From Bradyrhizobium nivariense (GTDB lineage: Bacteria > Pseudomonadota > Alphaproteobacteria > Rhizobiales > Xanthobacteraceae): DNA of 64,000 nt. The DNA lies in the NCBI RefSeq assembly GCF_029846715.1, contig NZ_JARVWW010000002.1, positions 186,001 through 250,000 on the forward strand, read 5' to 3'. Of the stretch, positions 40,001-47,628 are shown piece by piece. Position numbers and translations under genes: made by a program. A model generated the notes under the pieces. The model made no database searches. It saw only the letters and a list, made by a program, of their open reading frames with translations, and was not told the origin of the DNA. Within the stretch, counting starts at the first letter, position 1. Each line of letters starts with the position of its first letter.

Positions 40001-40402
40001 CTACGCCGTTGGGGCGAAAAACAAGACCCGGAGCAGATGCGTGTAGTCGGCTTCGAACACCATGATCGTCACGAATACCAACACCAGCACCGGCGGCAGC
40101 AGGATCGCGTAGGCCAAAGCCAGCCGCTCCCAGGCCATGTGCATGAAGACCGCAACGATCAGGCCAGCCTTCAACACCATGAACAGCAGGATCAGCGACC
40201 ATCGGAGATGGCCATGGAGGCCAAAATAGTCGACGAGATAGGAGCAGGTGCTGAGAACAAACAACCATCCCCAGACCACGAGATAGAGCTTGATCGGATG
40301 CTGCTGGCCCTTTGCCTGCGTGGCTCCTGATGCAAGTGCGTCATGCACGGGGGCTTGCAGCGAGTGTTGCTGCGCTTCAAGATGTACCGCGACGTTCGTC
40401 AT
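40001..40402 (-). CDS. Cytochrome c oxidase subunit IV-like protein
   Basis: A 133-aa inner-membrane protein with three hydrophobic segments, starting LYLVVWGWLFVLSTCSYLVDYF. FMHMAWERLALAYAILLPP in the second half is characteristic of the COX4_pro/CyoD-like fourth subunit of bacterial oxidases. It probably stabilises the oxidase whose other subunits are encoded upstream. It is 9 bp downstream of the second subunit III gene. The N-terminal ~35 residues are polar and cytoplasmic. Confidence 0.85.
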   Translation of the reverse strand: MTNVAVHLEAQQHSLQAPVHDALASGATQAKGQQHPIKLYLVVWGWLFVLSTCSYLVDYFGLHGHLRWSLILLFMVLKAGLIVAVFMHMAWERLALAYAILLPPVLVLVFVTIMVFEADYTHLLRVLFFAPTA

Positions 40403-40411
40403 GCTGCGACC

Positions 40412-41134
40412 TCACCAGAGATAAAAAAGCGCAAAGATGAACACCCACACGAGATCGACGAAATGCCAGTACAGGCCGGTGATCTCGACGATCTCGTAAT
40501 GCCCTTTCCGACTTGTAAAAAAGCCGCGCCGTTCGACATCGAAGTCTCCCCGCAAAACCTTTCGCGCAATGGCGATCAGGAAGATCACGCCGATCGTCAC
40601 GTGGGTGCCGTGGAAGCCAGTGATCATGAAAAAGCTTGAACCAAACTGCGCCGCACCCCAGGGGTTGCCCCAGGGCCGGACGCCCTCCATGATCAGCTTG
40701 GTCCATTCGAAGGCCTGCATTCCGACGAACGTTGCGCCGAATGCCGCCGTGGCCAACATCAAGGCTGCAGTCTTCACGCGATCGCGGCGATAACCGAAAT
40801 TGACGGCCATCGCCATCGTGCCGCTGCTGCTGATCAAGATGAAGGTCATGATCGCGATCAGGATGAGCGGGATGTTCTTGTCCCCGATCGTGAGGGCGAA
40901 GACCTCGCTGGGATTGGGCCACGGCACGGTCGTGGACATTCGCGCCGTCATGTACGCCAGCAGAAAACAGCTGAAGATGAAGGTGTCGCTGAGAAGGAAG
41001 ATCCACATCATGGCCTTCCCCCAGGAAACGTTCTTGAAGGCGCGCTGATCCGAGGACCAATCGGCGGCGATGCCTCGCCACCCTGCAGGCCGCGCCGGCG
41101 GTTCTACCTGGTTTATGAGCACCGTTTCTGCCAT
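40412..41134 (-). CDS. coxP: Cytochrome c oxidase subunit III (second copy in operon)
   Basis: A 240-aa inner-membrane protein of the heme-copper oxidase subunit III family, with about five hydrophobic segments. Family signatures are GSSFFMITGFHGTHVTIGVI and a C-terminal GLYWHFVDLVWVFIFALFYL. Subunit III has no redox centre but keeps the enzyme active and helps proton uptake. Two subunit-III-type genes in a row after subunits II and I match the coxMNOP cluster described in Bradyrhizobium japonicum, hence the symbol, which I assign from gene order. It starts 16 bp after the previous gene's stop. Confidence 0.86.
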   Translation of the reverse strand: MAETVLINQVEPPARPAGWRGIAADWSSDQRAFKNVSWGKAMMWIFLLSDTFIFSCFLLAYMTARMSTTVPWPNPSEVFALTIGDKNIPLILIAIMTFILISSSGTMAMAVNFGYRRDRVKTAALMLATAAFGATFVGMQAFEWTKLIMEGVRPWGNPWGAAQFGSSFFMITGFHGTHVTIGVIFLIAIARKVLRGDFDVERRGFFTSRKGHYEIVEITGLYWHFVDLVWVFIFALFYLW

Positions 41135-41150
41135 CTGGTCCTTGCCTTCC

Positions 41151-41855
41151 CTAGCTCAGCAACTGGCGACAGATGTCGACGAAATTGTCTGTCCAGCCCG
41201 TCAGCAGGCCGAGCAGAACCAGCCAGACCAACAGCAGGAAGTGCCAGTAGATAGTGCAGAGTTCTACGCTCAGGCGAATTTGACTCGCCTCGGCGCCACG
41301 CAATACCTTGGCCGTCGTTCTGCCGAGGGCCACCAGGCCGCCCATCAGATGTAGCCCGTGCACCGCGGTGATCAGGTAGAAGAACGAATTGGCTGGATTG
41401 GACGCCAGGAAGTACCCGGCGCCACTCAGCTGGCGCCACGCCAGCAGTTGCCCGACAAGGAATATAATGGCGGACGCGCCACCGGCGCACAAGCCGACGC
41501 TGAGGCCGTCGATGTCGTCGCGGCGCGCGGCCATATACGCCCATTGCAGTGCCACACTGCTCAAGACCAGGACACCGGTGTTGAACCACAACAGCGCCGG
41601 CACCGGCAACGTCCGCCAGTCCACCAGGTTCATGCGCATGGAGTAAGCGCTGATGAAGAGTGCGAACAACGAACCGACGACCGCAAGAAACACGCCCAAT
41701 CCGATTTTCGCCGGCGGCAGGGACGACGTACTCTGTTCGCGAAGATCGACGATCAGCCCTTCCTCCAGCCAGGGCTTGGCTGTCAGCCGCTGTTGCGAGA
41801 GCCACCAACCCGCAATTGCGGCGATTCCGGCCATGAACAGGATAATGGCGCTCAC
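41151..41855 (-). CDS. coxO: Cytochrome c oxidase subunit III-like (first copy in operon)
   Basis: A 234-aa membrane protein of the subunit III family, more diverged than the next gene. Seen are NSFFYLITAVHGLHLMGGLV and LCTIYWHFLLLVWLVLLGL, the equivalents of the family's core motifs. The N-terminus has an extra membrane segment (AIILFMAGIAAIAGWWLSQ). The start is GTG at 41855, overlapping the subunit I stop (GTGA). Homologue of CoxO by gene order. The two copies may assemble with the same subunit I/II core or represent split functions. Confidence 0.83.
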   Translation of the reverse strand: MSAIILFMAGIAAIAGWWLSQQRLTAKPWLEEGLIVDLREQSTSSLPPAKIGLGVFLAVVGSLFALFISAYSMRMNLVDWRTLPVPALLWFNTGVLVLSSVALQWAYMAARRDDIDGLSVGLCAGGASAIIFLVGQLLAWRQLSGAGYFLASNPANSFFYLITAVHGLHLMGGLVALGRTTAKVLRGAEASQIRLSVELCTIYWHFLLLVWLVLLGLLTGWTDNFVDICRQLLS

Positions 41856-43627
41856 GGGTGGGCCCCCTGCGCCGACAATCCAGCCGGCGGTTCATTTTGC
41901 GGCACGAAATCCATGGCGGTGCCGGGGACGCTGTAATCGTAGGCCCAGCGATAGACGATCGGAAGATCCTTGCCCCAGTTGCCATGCCCCGGCGGGGTCT
42001 CTGGCGTTTGCCATTCCAGCGACGCGGCTCCCCAGGGATTGCCGCCGGCCTCTCTTCCTTTGAACAGGCTCCAGATCAGATTGAACAGGAACACGAGCTG
42101 GGCGAAGCCGACGATCAGGGCCGCCACGCTCATGAACGCATTGAGGTCATGGGCGGATGCCGGAACGAAGGCCGTTTCGCCGATGTCATGATAGCGGCGG
42201 GGCATCCCCAACAGACCCAGATAGTGCATGGGGAAGAAAATCGCGTAGGCTCCGAGGAACGAGACCCAGAAATGGAATCGTCCAAGCGCCTCATTGAGCA
42301 TTCGTCCGGTGACTTTCGGGTACCAATGATAGAGTCCGCCGAACACGGCCATGATCGGCGCAATACCCATCACCATGTGAAAGTGCGCCACAACGAACAT
42401 CGTGTCCGACAACGGAACGTCTACGACCACGTTGCCGAGAAATAGGCCGGTCAGGCCGCCGTTTACGAAGGTGATGATGAACGCCAGCGCGAACAGCATC
42501 GGGATGGTGAGATGAATGTCGCCTCGCCAAAGGGTCAGCACCCAATTGTAAACCTTGATCGCGGTCGGGACGGCGATGATGAGCGTCGTGGTGGCGAAGA
42601 AGAACCCGAAATACGGATGCATGCCGCTCACATACATATGGTGCGCCCATACGACGAAGCTGAGGGCGCCGATGGCCACGATCGCCCAGACCATCATGCG
42701 ATAGCCGAAGATGTTCTTCCGCGCGTGGACGCTGATCAGATCGGAAATGATGCCGAAGGCCGGCAACGCCACGATATAGACTTCCGGATGTCCGAAGAAC
42801 CAGAACAGGTGCTGGAACAGGATCGGGCTGCCGCCGCCATATTTCGTCAGCGTGCCCATCTCGACCAGCGTGGGCATGAAGAAGCTGGTTCCCAGCAGGC
42901 GGTCGAGCAGCAACATCACCGAGGCGACGAGCAGCGCCGGGAAGGCCAGCAGCGCCATGACCGTGGCCGTGAAGATGCCCCACACCGTCAAGGGCAGACG
43001 CATCAACGTCATGCCGCGCGTGCGCGCCTGCAGCACCGTCACCACGTAATTCAGCCCGCCCATGGTGAAGCCGATGATGAACAGGATCAGCGAGACCAGC
43101 ATGAGCACGATGCCCCAATCCTGCCCGGGAGTACCGGAGAGAATCGCTTGCGGCGGGTACAGCGTCCAGCCGGCGCCGGTGGGCCCGCCGGGCACGAAAA
43201 AGGTCGAAGCCAGCACCACGACCGCGAGCAGGTAGACCCAGTAGCTCAGCATGTTCACATAGGGGAACACCATGTCCCGGGCGCCGACCATCAGCGGGAT
43301 AAGGTAGTTGCCGAAGCCGCCGAGGAACAGCGCGGTGAGAAGATAGATCACCATGATCATGCCGTGCATGGTGATAAACTGGAGATACTGGTTCGGATCG
43401 ATGAACGAAAACGTGCCGGGGAATCCGAGTTGCAGCCGCATCAGCCATGACAGCACCAGCGCAACCATTCCAATGGACATCGCCGTGATCGAGTACTGGA
43501 TGGCGATGACCTTGGCGTCCTGCGAAAAGACGTACCTCGTCCACCAGCTTCTCGGATGATAAAGCTCGACCTCGCCCACTTCAGCGGGCGGGACGCCTGC
43601 GACGGTGTCAAACGGGACATCGACCAT
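41852..43627 (-). CDS. coxN: Cytochrome c oxidase subunit I
   Basis: A 591-aa catalytic subunit with 12 predicted helices. All metal ligands are present: heme a H88 and H417, CuB H280, H329 and H330, heme a3 H415. H280 and Y284 (GHPEVY) are the pair that cross-link in A-type oxidases. E282 and the D-channel Asp (GARDMVFP, ~118) mark an A1-type proton pathway; the Asn at ~125 is kept while the next residue is Met. The enzyme reduces O2 to water and pumps protons. Matches CoxN of the alternative coxMNOP oxidase. A 171-bp gap with a palindromic repeat separates it from subunit II. Confidence 0.94.
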   Translation of the reverse strand: MVDVPFDTVAGVPPAEVGEVELYHPRSWWTRYVFSQDAKVIAIQYSITAMSIGMVALVLSWLMRLQLGFPGTFSFIDPNQYLQFITMHGMIMVIYLLTALFLGGFGNYLIPLMVGARDMVFPYVNMLSYWVYLLAVVVLASTFFVPGGPTGAGWTLYPPQAILSGTPGQDWGIVLMLVSLILFIIGFTMGGLNYVVTVLQARTRGMTLMRLPLTVWGIFTATVMALLAFPALLVASVMLLLDRLLGTSFFMPTLVEMGTLTKYGGGSPILFQHLFWFFGHPEVYIVALPAFGIISDLISVHARKNIFGYRMMVWAIVAIGALSFVVWAHHMYVSGMHPYFGFFFATTTLIIAVPTAIKVYNWVLTLWRGDIHLTIPMLFALAFIITFVNGGLTGLFLGNVVVDVPLSDTMFVVAHFHMVMGIAPIMAVFGGLYHWYPKVTGRMLNEALGRFHFWVSFLGAYAIFFPMHYLGLLGMPRRYHDIGETAFVPASAHDLNAFMSVAALIVGFAQLVFLFNLIWSLFKGREAGGNPWGAASLEWQTPETPPGHGNWGKDLPIVYRWAYDYSVPGTAMDFVPQNEPPAGLSAQGAHP

Positions 43628-43650
43628 CGGAATTCCTCCTTGGTCTCTCT

Positions 43651-43754
43651 TAGAGCGCGATGAGATTGGGATGAATCGTCATCGTGCTCTAGGTTGTCGT
43701 TTGAGCATGATCTATTCGGAAAACCGCTACGCACTTTTCCGGATCATGCTTTAG
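43651..43754. repeat. Palindromic repeat pair inside the oxidase operon
   Basis: First hairpin: TAGAGCGCGATGA with TCATCGTGCTCTA (43651-43691, one mismatch). Second: AGCATGATC...TTCGGAAAA with TTTTCCGGATCATGCT (from 43704 to 43750). I recognise both as common Bradyrhizobium elements. They lie between subunits II and I, so they are probably transcribed, and could affect mRNA processing or the ratio of the subunits. Confidence 0.82.
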
Positions 43755-43798
43755 CGAAGAGTTCGCCCTCTGCTATGCGGCGCTCCTCGCCGATATTT

Positions 43799-44632
43799 TC
43801 ATTCGCTTCCTGACCTGTAGGCCGCTTTCGCGACGTTGCGCTGCTGCGACAACTCGGCGAACGTCCGCTGCTTCTCCAGCCACGCGTGATAGTCTTTCTC
43901 TTCGTCTACGATGACCTTGCTCCGCATCTGCGCGTGCGCGGCACCGCAGAGTTCCGCGCAGAGAACTTCGAATGTTCCGGTGCGCGTGGGCGTGAACCAG
44001 TAATATGTGACCGAGCCCGGTATCATATCCATCTTCGCGCGAAACTCCGGCACATAGAAATCATGCAGGACGTCAATCGAGCGGAGCAATAGCTTCACCG
44101 GTTTGCCAAGCGGCAGGTGCAAATCGTCGTTTTGAATCACGACATCGTCTTGTCCGGCGGCATCGTCGGGACTCAATCCCATGGGATTGTCGGAACTGAC
44201 ATTGCGGGCATCGGAAGTCCCGAGCCGGCCGTCCTTTCCGGGAAGCCGATAGCTCCATTGCCACTGCTGTCCCATGACCTCGACCTCGGTCGCATCGGCC
44301 GGAACTGTGACGAACTGGTGCCAGACGACCAGGCCGGGTGCCAGCATGGCTGCGACGCCGATTGCAGTCCCGACGCTGAGCCACCATTCGAGCTTCTTGT
44401 TTTCGGGATTGTAGTCTGCCCGCCTTCCCTCCGTGTGTCGAAAGCGGAAGACGCAATAGGCCATGAATGCGACGACCGCGAAGAAAACCGCCCCGGTGAT
44501 CCAGAATGTCAGGGTGATGGTGTCGTCGATGTAGCGCCAGTTTGAGGCGAGCGGGGTCCACCACCACGGGCTGAAAATATGAAACAGCACCGAGGCGATT
44601 GCGACCAACAGCAGTATAATCGCTACAGCCAT
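43799..44632 (-). CDS. coxM: Cytochrome c oxidase subunit II
   Basis: A 277-aa membrane-anchored subunit with two N-terminal helices (residues ~4-22 and ~40-62, plus a third ~88-105) and a periplasmic cupredoxin domain. The CuA centre is complete: H190, C225, E227, C229, H233 and M236 (CAELCGAAHAQM). The aromatic electron-entry block is GQQWQWSYRL. It accepts electrons from cytochrome c. No fused cytochrome c domain is present. It is the first gene of the operon and the counterpart of CoxM. The promoter must lie in 44633-45187. Confidence 0.94.
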   Translation of the reverse strand: MAVAIILLLVAIASVLFHIFSPWWWTPLASNWRYIDDTITLTFWITGAVFFAVVAFMAYCVFRFRHTEGRRADYNPENKKLEWWLSVGTAIGVAAMLAPGLVVWHQFVTVPADATEVEVMGQQWQWSYRLPGKDGRLGTSDARNVSSDNPMGLSPDDAAGQDDVVIQNDDLHLPLGKPVKLLLRSIDVLHDFYVPEFRAKMDMIPGSVTYYWFTPTRTGTFEVLCAELCGAAHAQMRSKVIVDEEKDYHAWLEKQRTFAELSQQRNVAKAAYRSGSE

Positions 44633-45187
44633 CCTTTATGCATCCTTGCCACCAAAGGCTGCGGATACGAGTTAAAGGGCGGAACTCAGGTCTGTCACGA
44701 TGGCGAATTTCATCTTCGCCATCATCGTGCCTCTTGCCTCGCCCATTCGACCGGTCGCGACGTAAAGGGTTGACACGAACTGCACGTCACGACCGCTCAT
44801 TTCACGGGAGCTGGGGGACGTTGAGAACTTAAGATGGCCCCCGTTGAGCCTACCGTCAATAGCTCAATAGAGGGCCATGTCACGCCCCGACTTTGCGAGT
44901 CTGACGCGCAATCCGATGAGCATCCATGGCACCGGGCGTTTGGTGATGCAGCGCAATAATCGATGTGTGCAGTCGCACAAATCACCCAACCGCGAGCGCT
45001 ATGTCTTGCTTCTATCGTATATCGGACTAATTTCACTGTACCGGTCGCGACAGATGTCGTCCGGCAAGGCTCCTTCACGTTGAACCTGATTTGCCGGGCT
45101 CGATCGCGATTTCCGCGGACGAGACGGATGCGCGCTTTTTTGAGAGCGCTCCGTTCGCCCGCGACCACAGTCAAGGAGCCCGGAGCC
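44633..45187. other. 555-bp divergent spacer between coxM and the DUF2189 gene
   Basis: No credible gene is seen. It holds a clear hairpin, GATGGCGAA (44699-44707) with TTCGCCATC (44715-44723), about 65 bp upstream of the coxM start. CCGGTCGCGAC occurs at ~44752 and again at ~45041, a direct repeat of unknown meaning. A longer in-frame reading of the DUF2189 gene enters from 44963 but lacks homology. Confidence 0.5.
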
Positions 45188-46084
45188 ATGACCACAGTAT
45201 TCGCAAGACCAAAACTAGACGTGTTTGGCGTCTCTACCGCTTTTGTCGTTCGCAAGATCAGCCTTTCCGATTTGGGCAACGCGTTGCGCCTGGGCTGGGA
45301 GGACTTCAAGGCCATTCCAACTCACGCCGTCGTCCTGTGCGTGATTTATCCCGTCCTCGGTGTTGTCCTGTTCAGACTTGTGATCGGCTATTCGGTGCTG
45401 CCGCTACTGTTTCCGCTCGCCGCCGGCTTTACCCTGATCGGTCCTTTTGCCGCACTCGGCCTCTACGAACTCAGCCGGCGCCGCGAGCGCGGAGAGGAAG
45501 CGGCAGCATGGGATGCCATGCACGTGTTGCGCGCACCGTCCTTCGGCGCCATGCTCGAACTCGGCGTCCTCCTGCTGGTTCTGTTCGGGGTCTGGATCGC
45601 CGCCGCGGACGCGATCTACATTGCAACCTTCGGCCACGCTCCGGCTGCAACCATCCCCGACTTCGCAACGCGTGTTTTGACGACGCCGGAAGGATGGTCG
45701 CTCATCATCGTCGGCTGTGGCGTCGGCTTCCTGTTCGCGGTCGTGGCCCTGTGCGTCAGCGTTGTGTCGTTTCCGCTGATGCTCGACCGGCACGCGACTG
45801 CGATCGACGCAATCCGGACGTCGCTGCGGGCCGTGAGGGAGAATCCGGTTCCGATGGCGGTATGGGGTCTGGTTGTTGCGGCACTGCTGGCGATCGGTTC
45901 GCTGCCGTTCTTCGTCGGTCTCGCCGTCGTGCTGCCGGTGCTCGGTCATGCCACCTGGCATCTCTATCGGAAGGCGGTCGAGCCTGACCCGAATCCGCCG
46001 GAAGAACAGCCCCGTCCACCGATAGGTCACCGCTATGCGGCGGACTTCCCGGCCTCACTCTTCCCATGGAGCCACGAACGCTAG
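45188..46084 (+). CDS. DUF2189-family membrane protein
   Basis: A 298-aa inner-membrane protein with about six hydrophobic segments. DUF2189 features are seen: ALRLGWEDFKAIPTHAVVLC near the N-terminus, PLAAGFTLIGPFAALGLYEL and a C-terminal LPVLGHATWHLYRKAVE. Homologues are often found beside respiratory oxidase genes in alphaproteobacteria. Function is unknown. The ATG at 45188 is preceded by AAGGAGCCCGGAGCC. It is divergent from coxM and overlaps the next gene by 19 bp, so the two are translated together. Confidence 0.88.
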   Translation: MTTVFARPKLDVFGVSTAFVVRKISLSDLGNALRLGWEDFKAIPTHAVVLCVIYPVLGVVLFRLVIGYSVLPLLFPLAAGFTLIGPFAALGLYELSRRRERGEEAAAWDAMHVLRAPSFGAMLELGVLLLVLFGVWIAAADAIYIATFGHAPAATIPDFATRVLTTPEGWSLIIVGCGVGFLFAVVALCVSVVSFPLMLDRHATAIDAIRTSLRAVRENPVPMAVWGLVVAALLAIGSLPFFVGLAVVLPVLGHATWHLYRKAVEPDPNPPEEQPRPPIGHRYAADFPASLFPWSHER

Positions 46085-46980
46085 CCAGGGCAGCAACGAC
46101 CGGTCGCACCATCACCGTGTTCGGCGGAACCGGCTTTCTCGGCAACCGCATCGTTCGCCATCTGTGCAGTCACGAATTTTCCGTCCGGATCGCGTCAAGG
46201 CATCCGGACGTGCAACCTCAATCTGTAGCGGCCAACATTCACGACGAGCGATCCGTCGCGAACGCGCTGGTCGGCGCCTACGGCGCCGTGAACGCGGTCA
46301 GCCTTTACCGCGAGCGCGGAGGGGAGACGTTTCACTCCGTTCACGTCGAGGCGGCCCAACTTGTAGCAGCCCAGGCCCGCCGGGCTGGAGTCGAACGGCT
46401 TGTTCACGTTTCGGGGATCGGGGCCGATGCCGCCTCGCCATCCCTCTACATCAGGAAGCGCGGCGAAGGTGAACGGGCGGTCCGCGCGGAATTCGCCGAT
46501 GCATTTATCGTCCGCCCCGCTGTGATGTTCGGACCGGACGACGCGTTTCTCAACACCGTCCTCAAGCTCCTTCGTCGGCTTCCGATCTATCCGATGTTCG
46601 GCCGCGGCCGGACCAGATTGCAACCGGCCTATGTCGAAGATGTTGCCGAGGCGGTTGCCCGAATCATGGAGCGAGCCGAGACTTACCCGACGGTCTTTGA
46701 GTTCGGCGGCCCGACCTCCTACTCCTACGAGCAACTGCTCGGAGCGATCGCGCATCAAGCTGGCCTCGCGCCTCTCCTGATTCCAATGCCGTTTGCCGTT
46801 TGGCAAGCGCTGGCATGGGCCTTTGAAATACTCCCTCGTCCACCCCTTACTCGTAATCAGGTGGAGCTGATGCGGATCGACTCCGTGTCATCACCGGAGA
46901 TGCCTGGATTTTCCGAGCTGGGCATTTCGCCACATTCGATCGAGGAAATCCTCCGGAGGATGTCATCGCATCGAGGATGA
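46066..46980 (+). CDS. NAD(P)-binding atypical SDR, complex I NDUFA9-like
   Basis: A 304-aa protein. The Rossmann motif ITVFGGTGFLGNRIVRHL is at the N-terminus, and HVSGIGADAASPSLYIRKRG holds the Ser and YxxxK-equivalent (Tyr and Lys seen as YIRKRGEGE). It belongs to the atypical SDR group that includes NDUFA9 of mitochondrial complex I and related bacterial proteins. No reaction is known; these proteins often bind NAD(P)H structurally. It overlaps the DUF2189 gene by 19 bp. A respiratory role is plausible from the neighbours but is not shown. The spacer to the next gene is 275 bp and shows nothing further. Confidence 0.85.
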   Translation: MEPRTLARAATTGRTITVFGGTGFLGNRIVRHLCSHEFSVRIASRHPDVQPQSVAANIHDERSVANALVGAYGAVNAVSLYRERGGETFHSVHVEAAQLVAAQARRAGVERLVHVSGIGADAASPSLYIRKRGEGERAVRAEFADAFIVRPAVMFGPDDAFLNTVLKLLRRLPIYPMFGRGRTRLQPAYVEDVAEAVARIMERAETYPTVFEFGGPTSYSYEQLLGAIAHQAGLAPLLIPMPFAVWQALAWAFEILPRPPLTRNQVELMRIDSVSSPEMPGFSELGISPHSIEEILRRMSSHRG

Positions 46981-47255
46981 AAGAGGCTCCGCGTCTAATC
47001 CGCTTCCACGGCTGACGGTTCACGCGCGGTGCCTGTACACGTGCGAAGCGCCTGGGATCGTCCTCGCCCTCGAAGCGCGCCAAGGCTTCCAGAAGTAGCT
47101 GACCAGAGAAGAGATGTGCGGAAACGGCCTTGCGATCGCGGGGATCGTTGCTGCGACGGGGCGAAACACCCTTTAGGTGCCCGGAACAAATTACACCTCC
47201 CGGCGCTTGAATCCTGACTCGTTGTGCCGGGCAGCGATGATTTGTGGAGGCGAGA

Positions 47256-47471
47256 ATGGTGCTGATGGGACTTGGCGCTCTGCTCGTTCTTGGCGGAATC
47301 TTGTACATGGTACGCGCTACTCTTTGGCGGGGATCGCTTAGTCGGCCGGCTGGCGATACCCTGGAGCCGACACGGCGCGGCGTGGGATTCCTGGGGGTCG
47401 GAGCGAACTGGCCGGGCATTCTCCTGATGGCAGTCGGTGCCCTCCTGTTGGTGTCGGGGGCCGGCCTCTAG
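47256..47471 (+). CDS. Small membrane protein (71 aa), unknown
   Basis: A 71-aa protein with two hydrophobic segments (VLMGLGALLVLGGILYMV and GILLMAVGALLLVSGAGL) joined by a basic loop (RATLWRGSLSRPAG). A good ribosome site (GGAGG, 6 nt from ATG 47256) supports the start. Probably an inner-membrane hairpin. No family is recognised. It lies on the same strand as the UPF0182 gene, 157 bp before it. Confidence 0.6.
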   Translation: MVLMGLGALLVLGGILYMVRATLWRGSLSRPAGDTLEPTRRGVGFLGVGANWPGILLMAVGALLLVSGAGL

Positions 47472-47628
47472 CCTCAGCCAGCCGGCCTGGGCCATTTCAA
47501 TTTGCCACATCGCACTGCTCCGGGGTCCGGGCGACGCAGTTTCGAGCACCTGCGTCGCCCGCCTCGAGGCGCAATTCCGACCACCGAATCAAGCGGCGGG
47601 CGTCCCTCATTTCTGCTATGATCAAGTC

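Noticed and set aside
46847..47419. A minus-strand 190-codon ORF with a protein-like stretch (HLFSGQLLLEALARFEGEDD) in the gap 46981-47255
   Set aside because: It is antisense to the ends of two genes and has no recognised domain. A decayed gene fragment is possible but cannot be supported.
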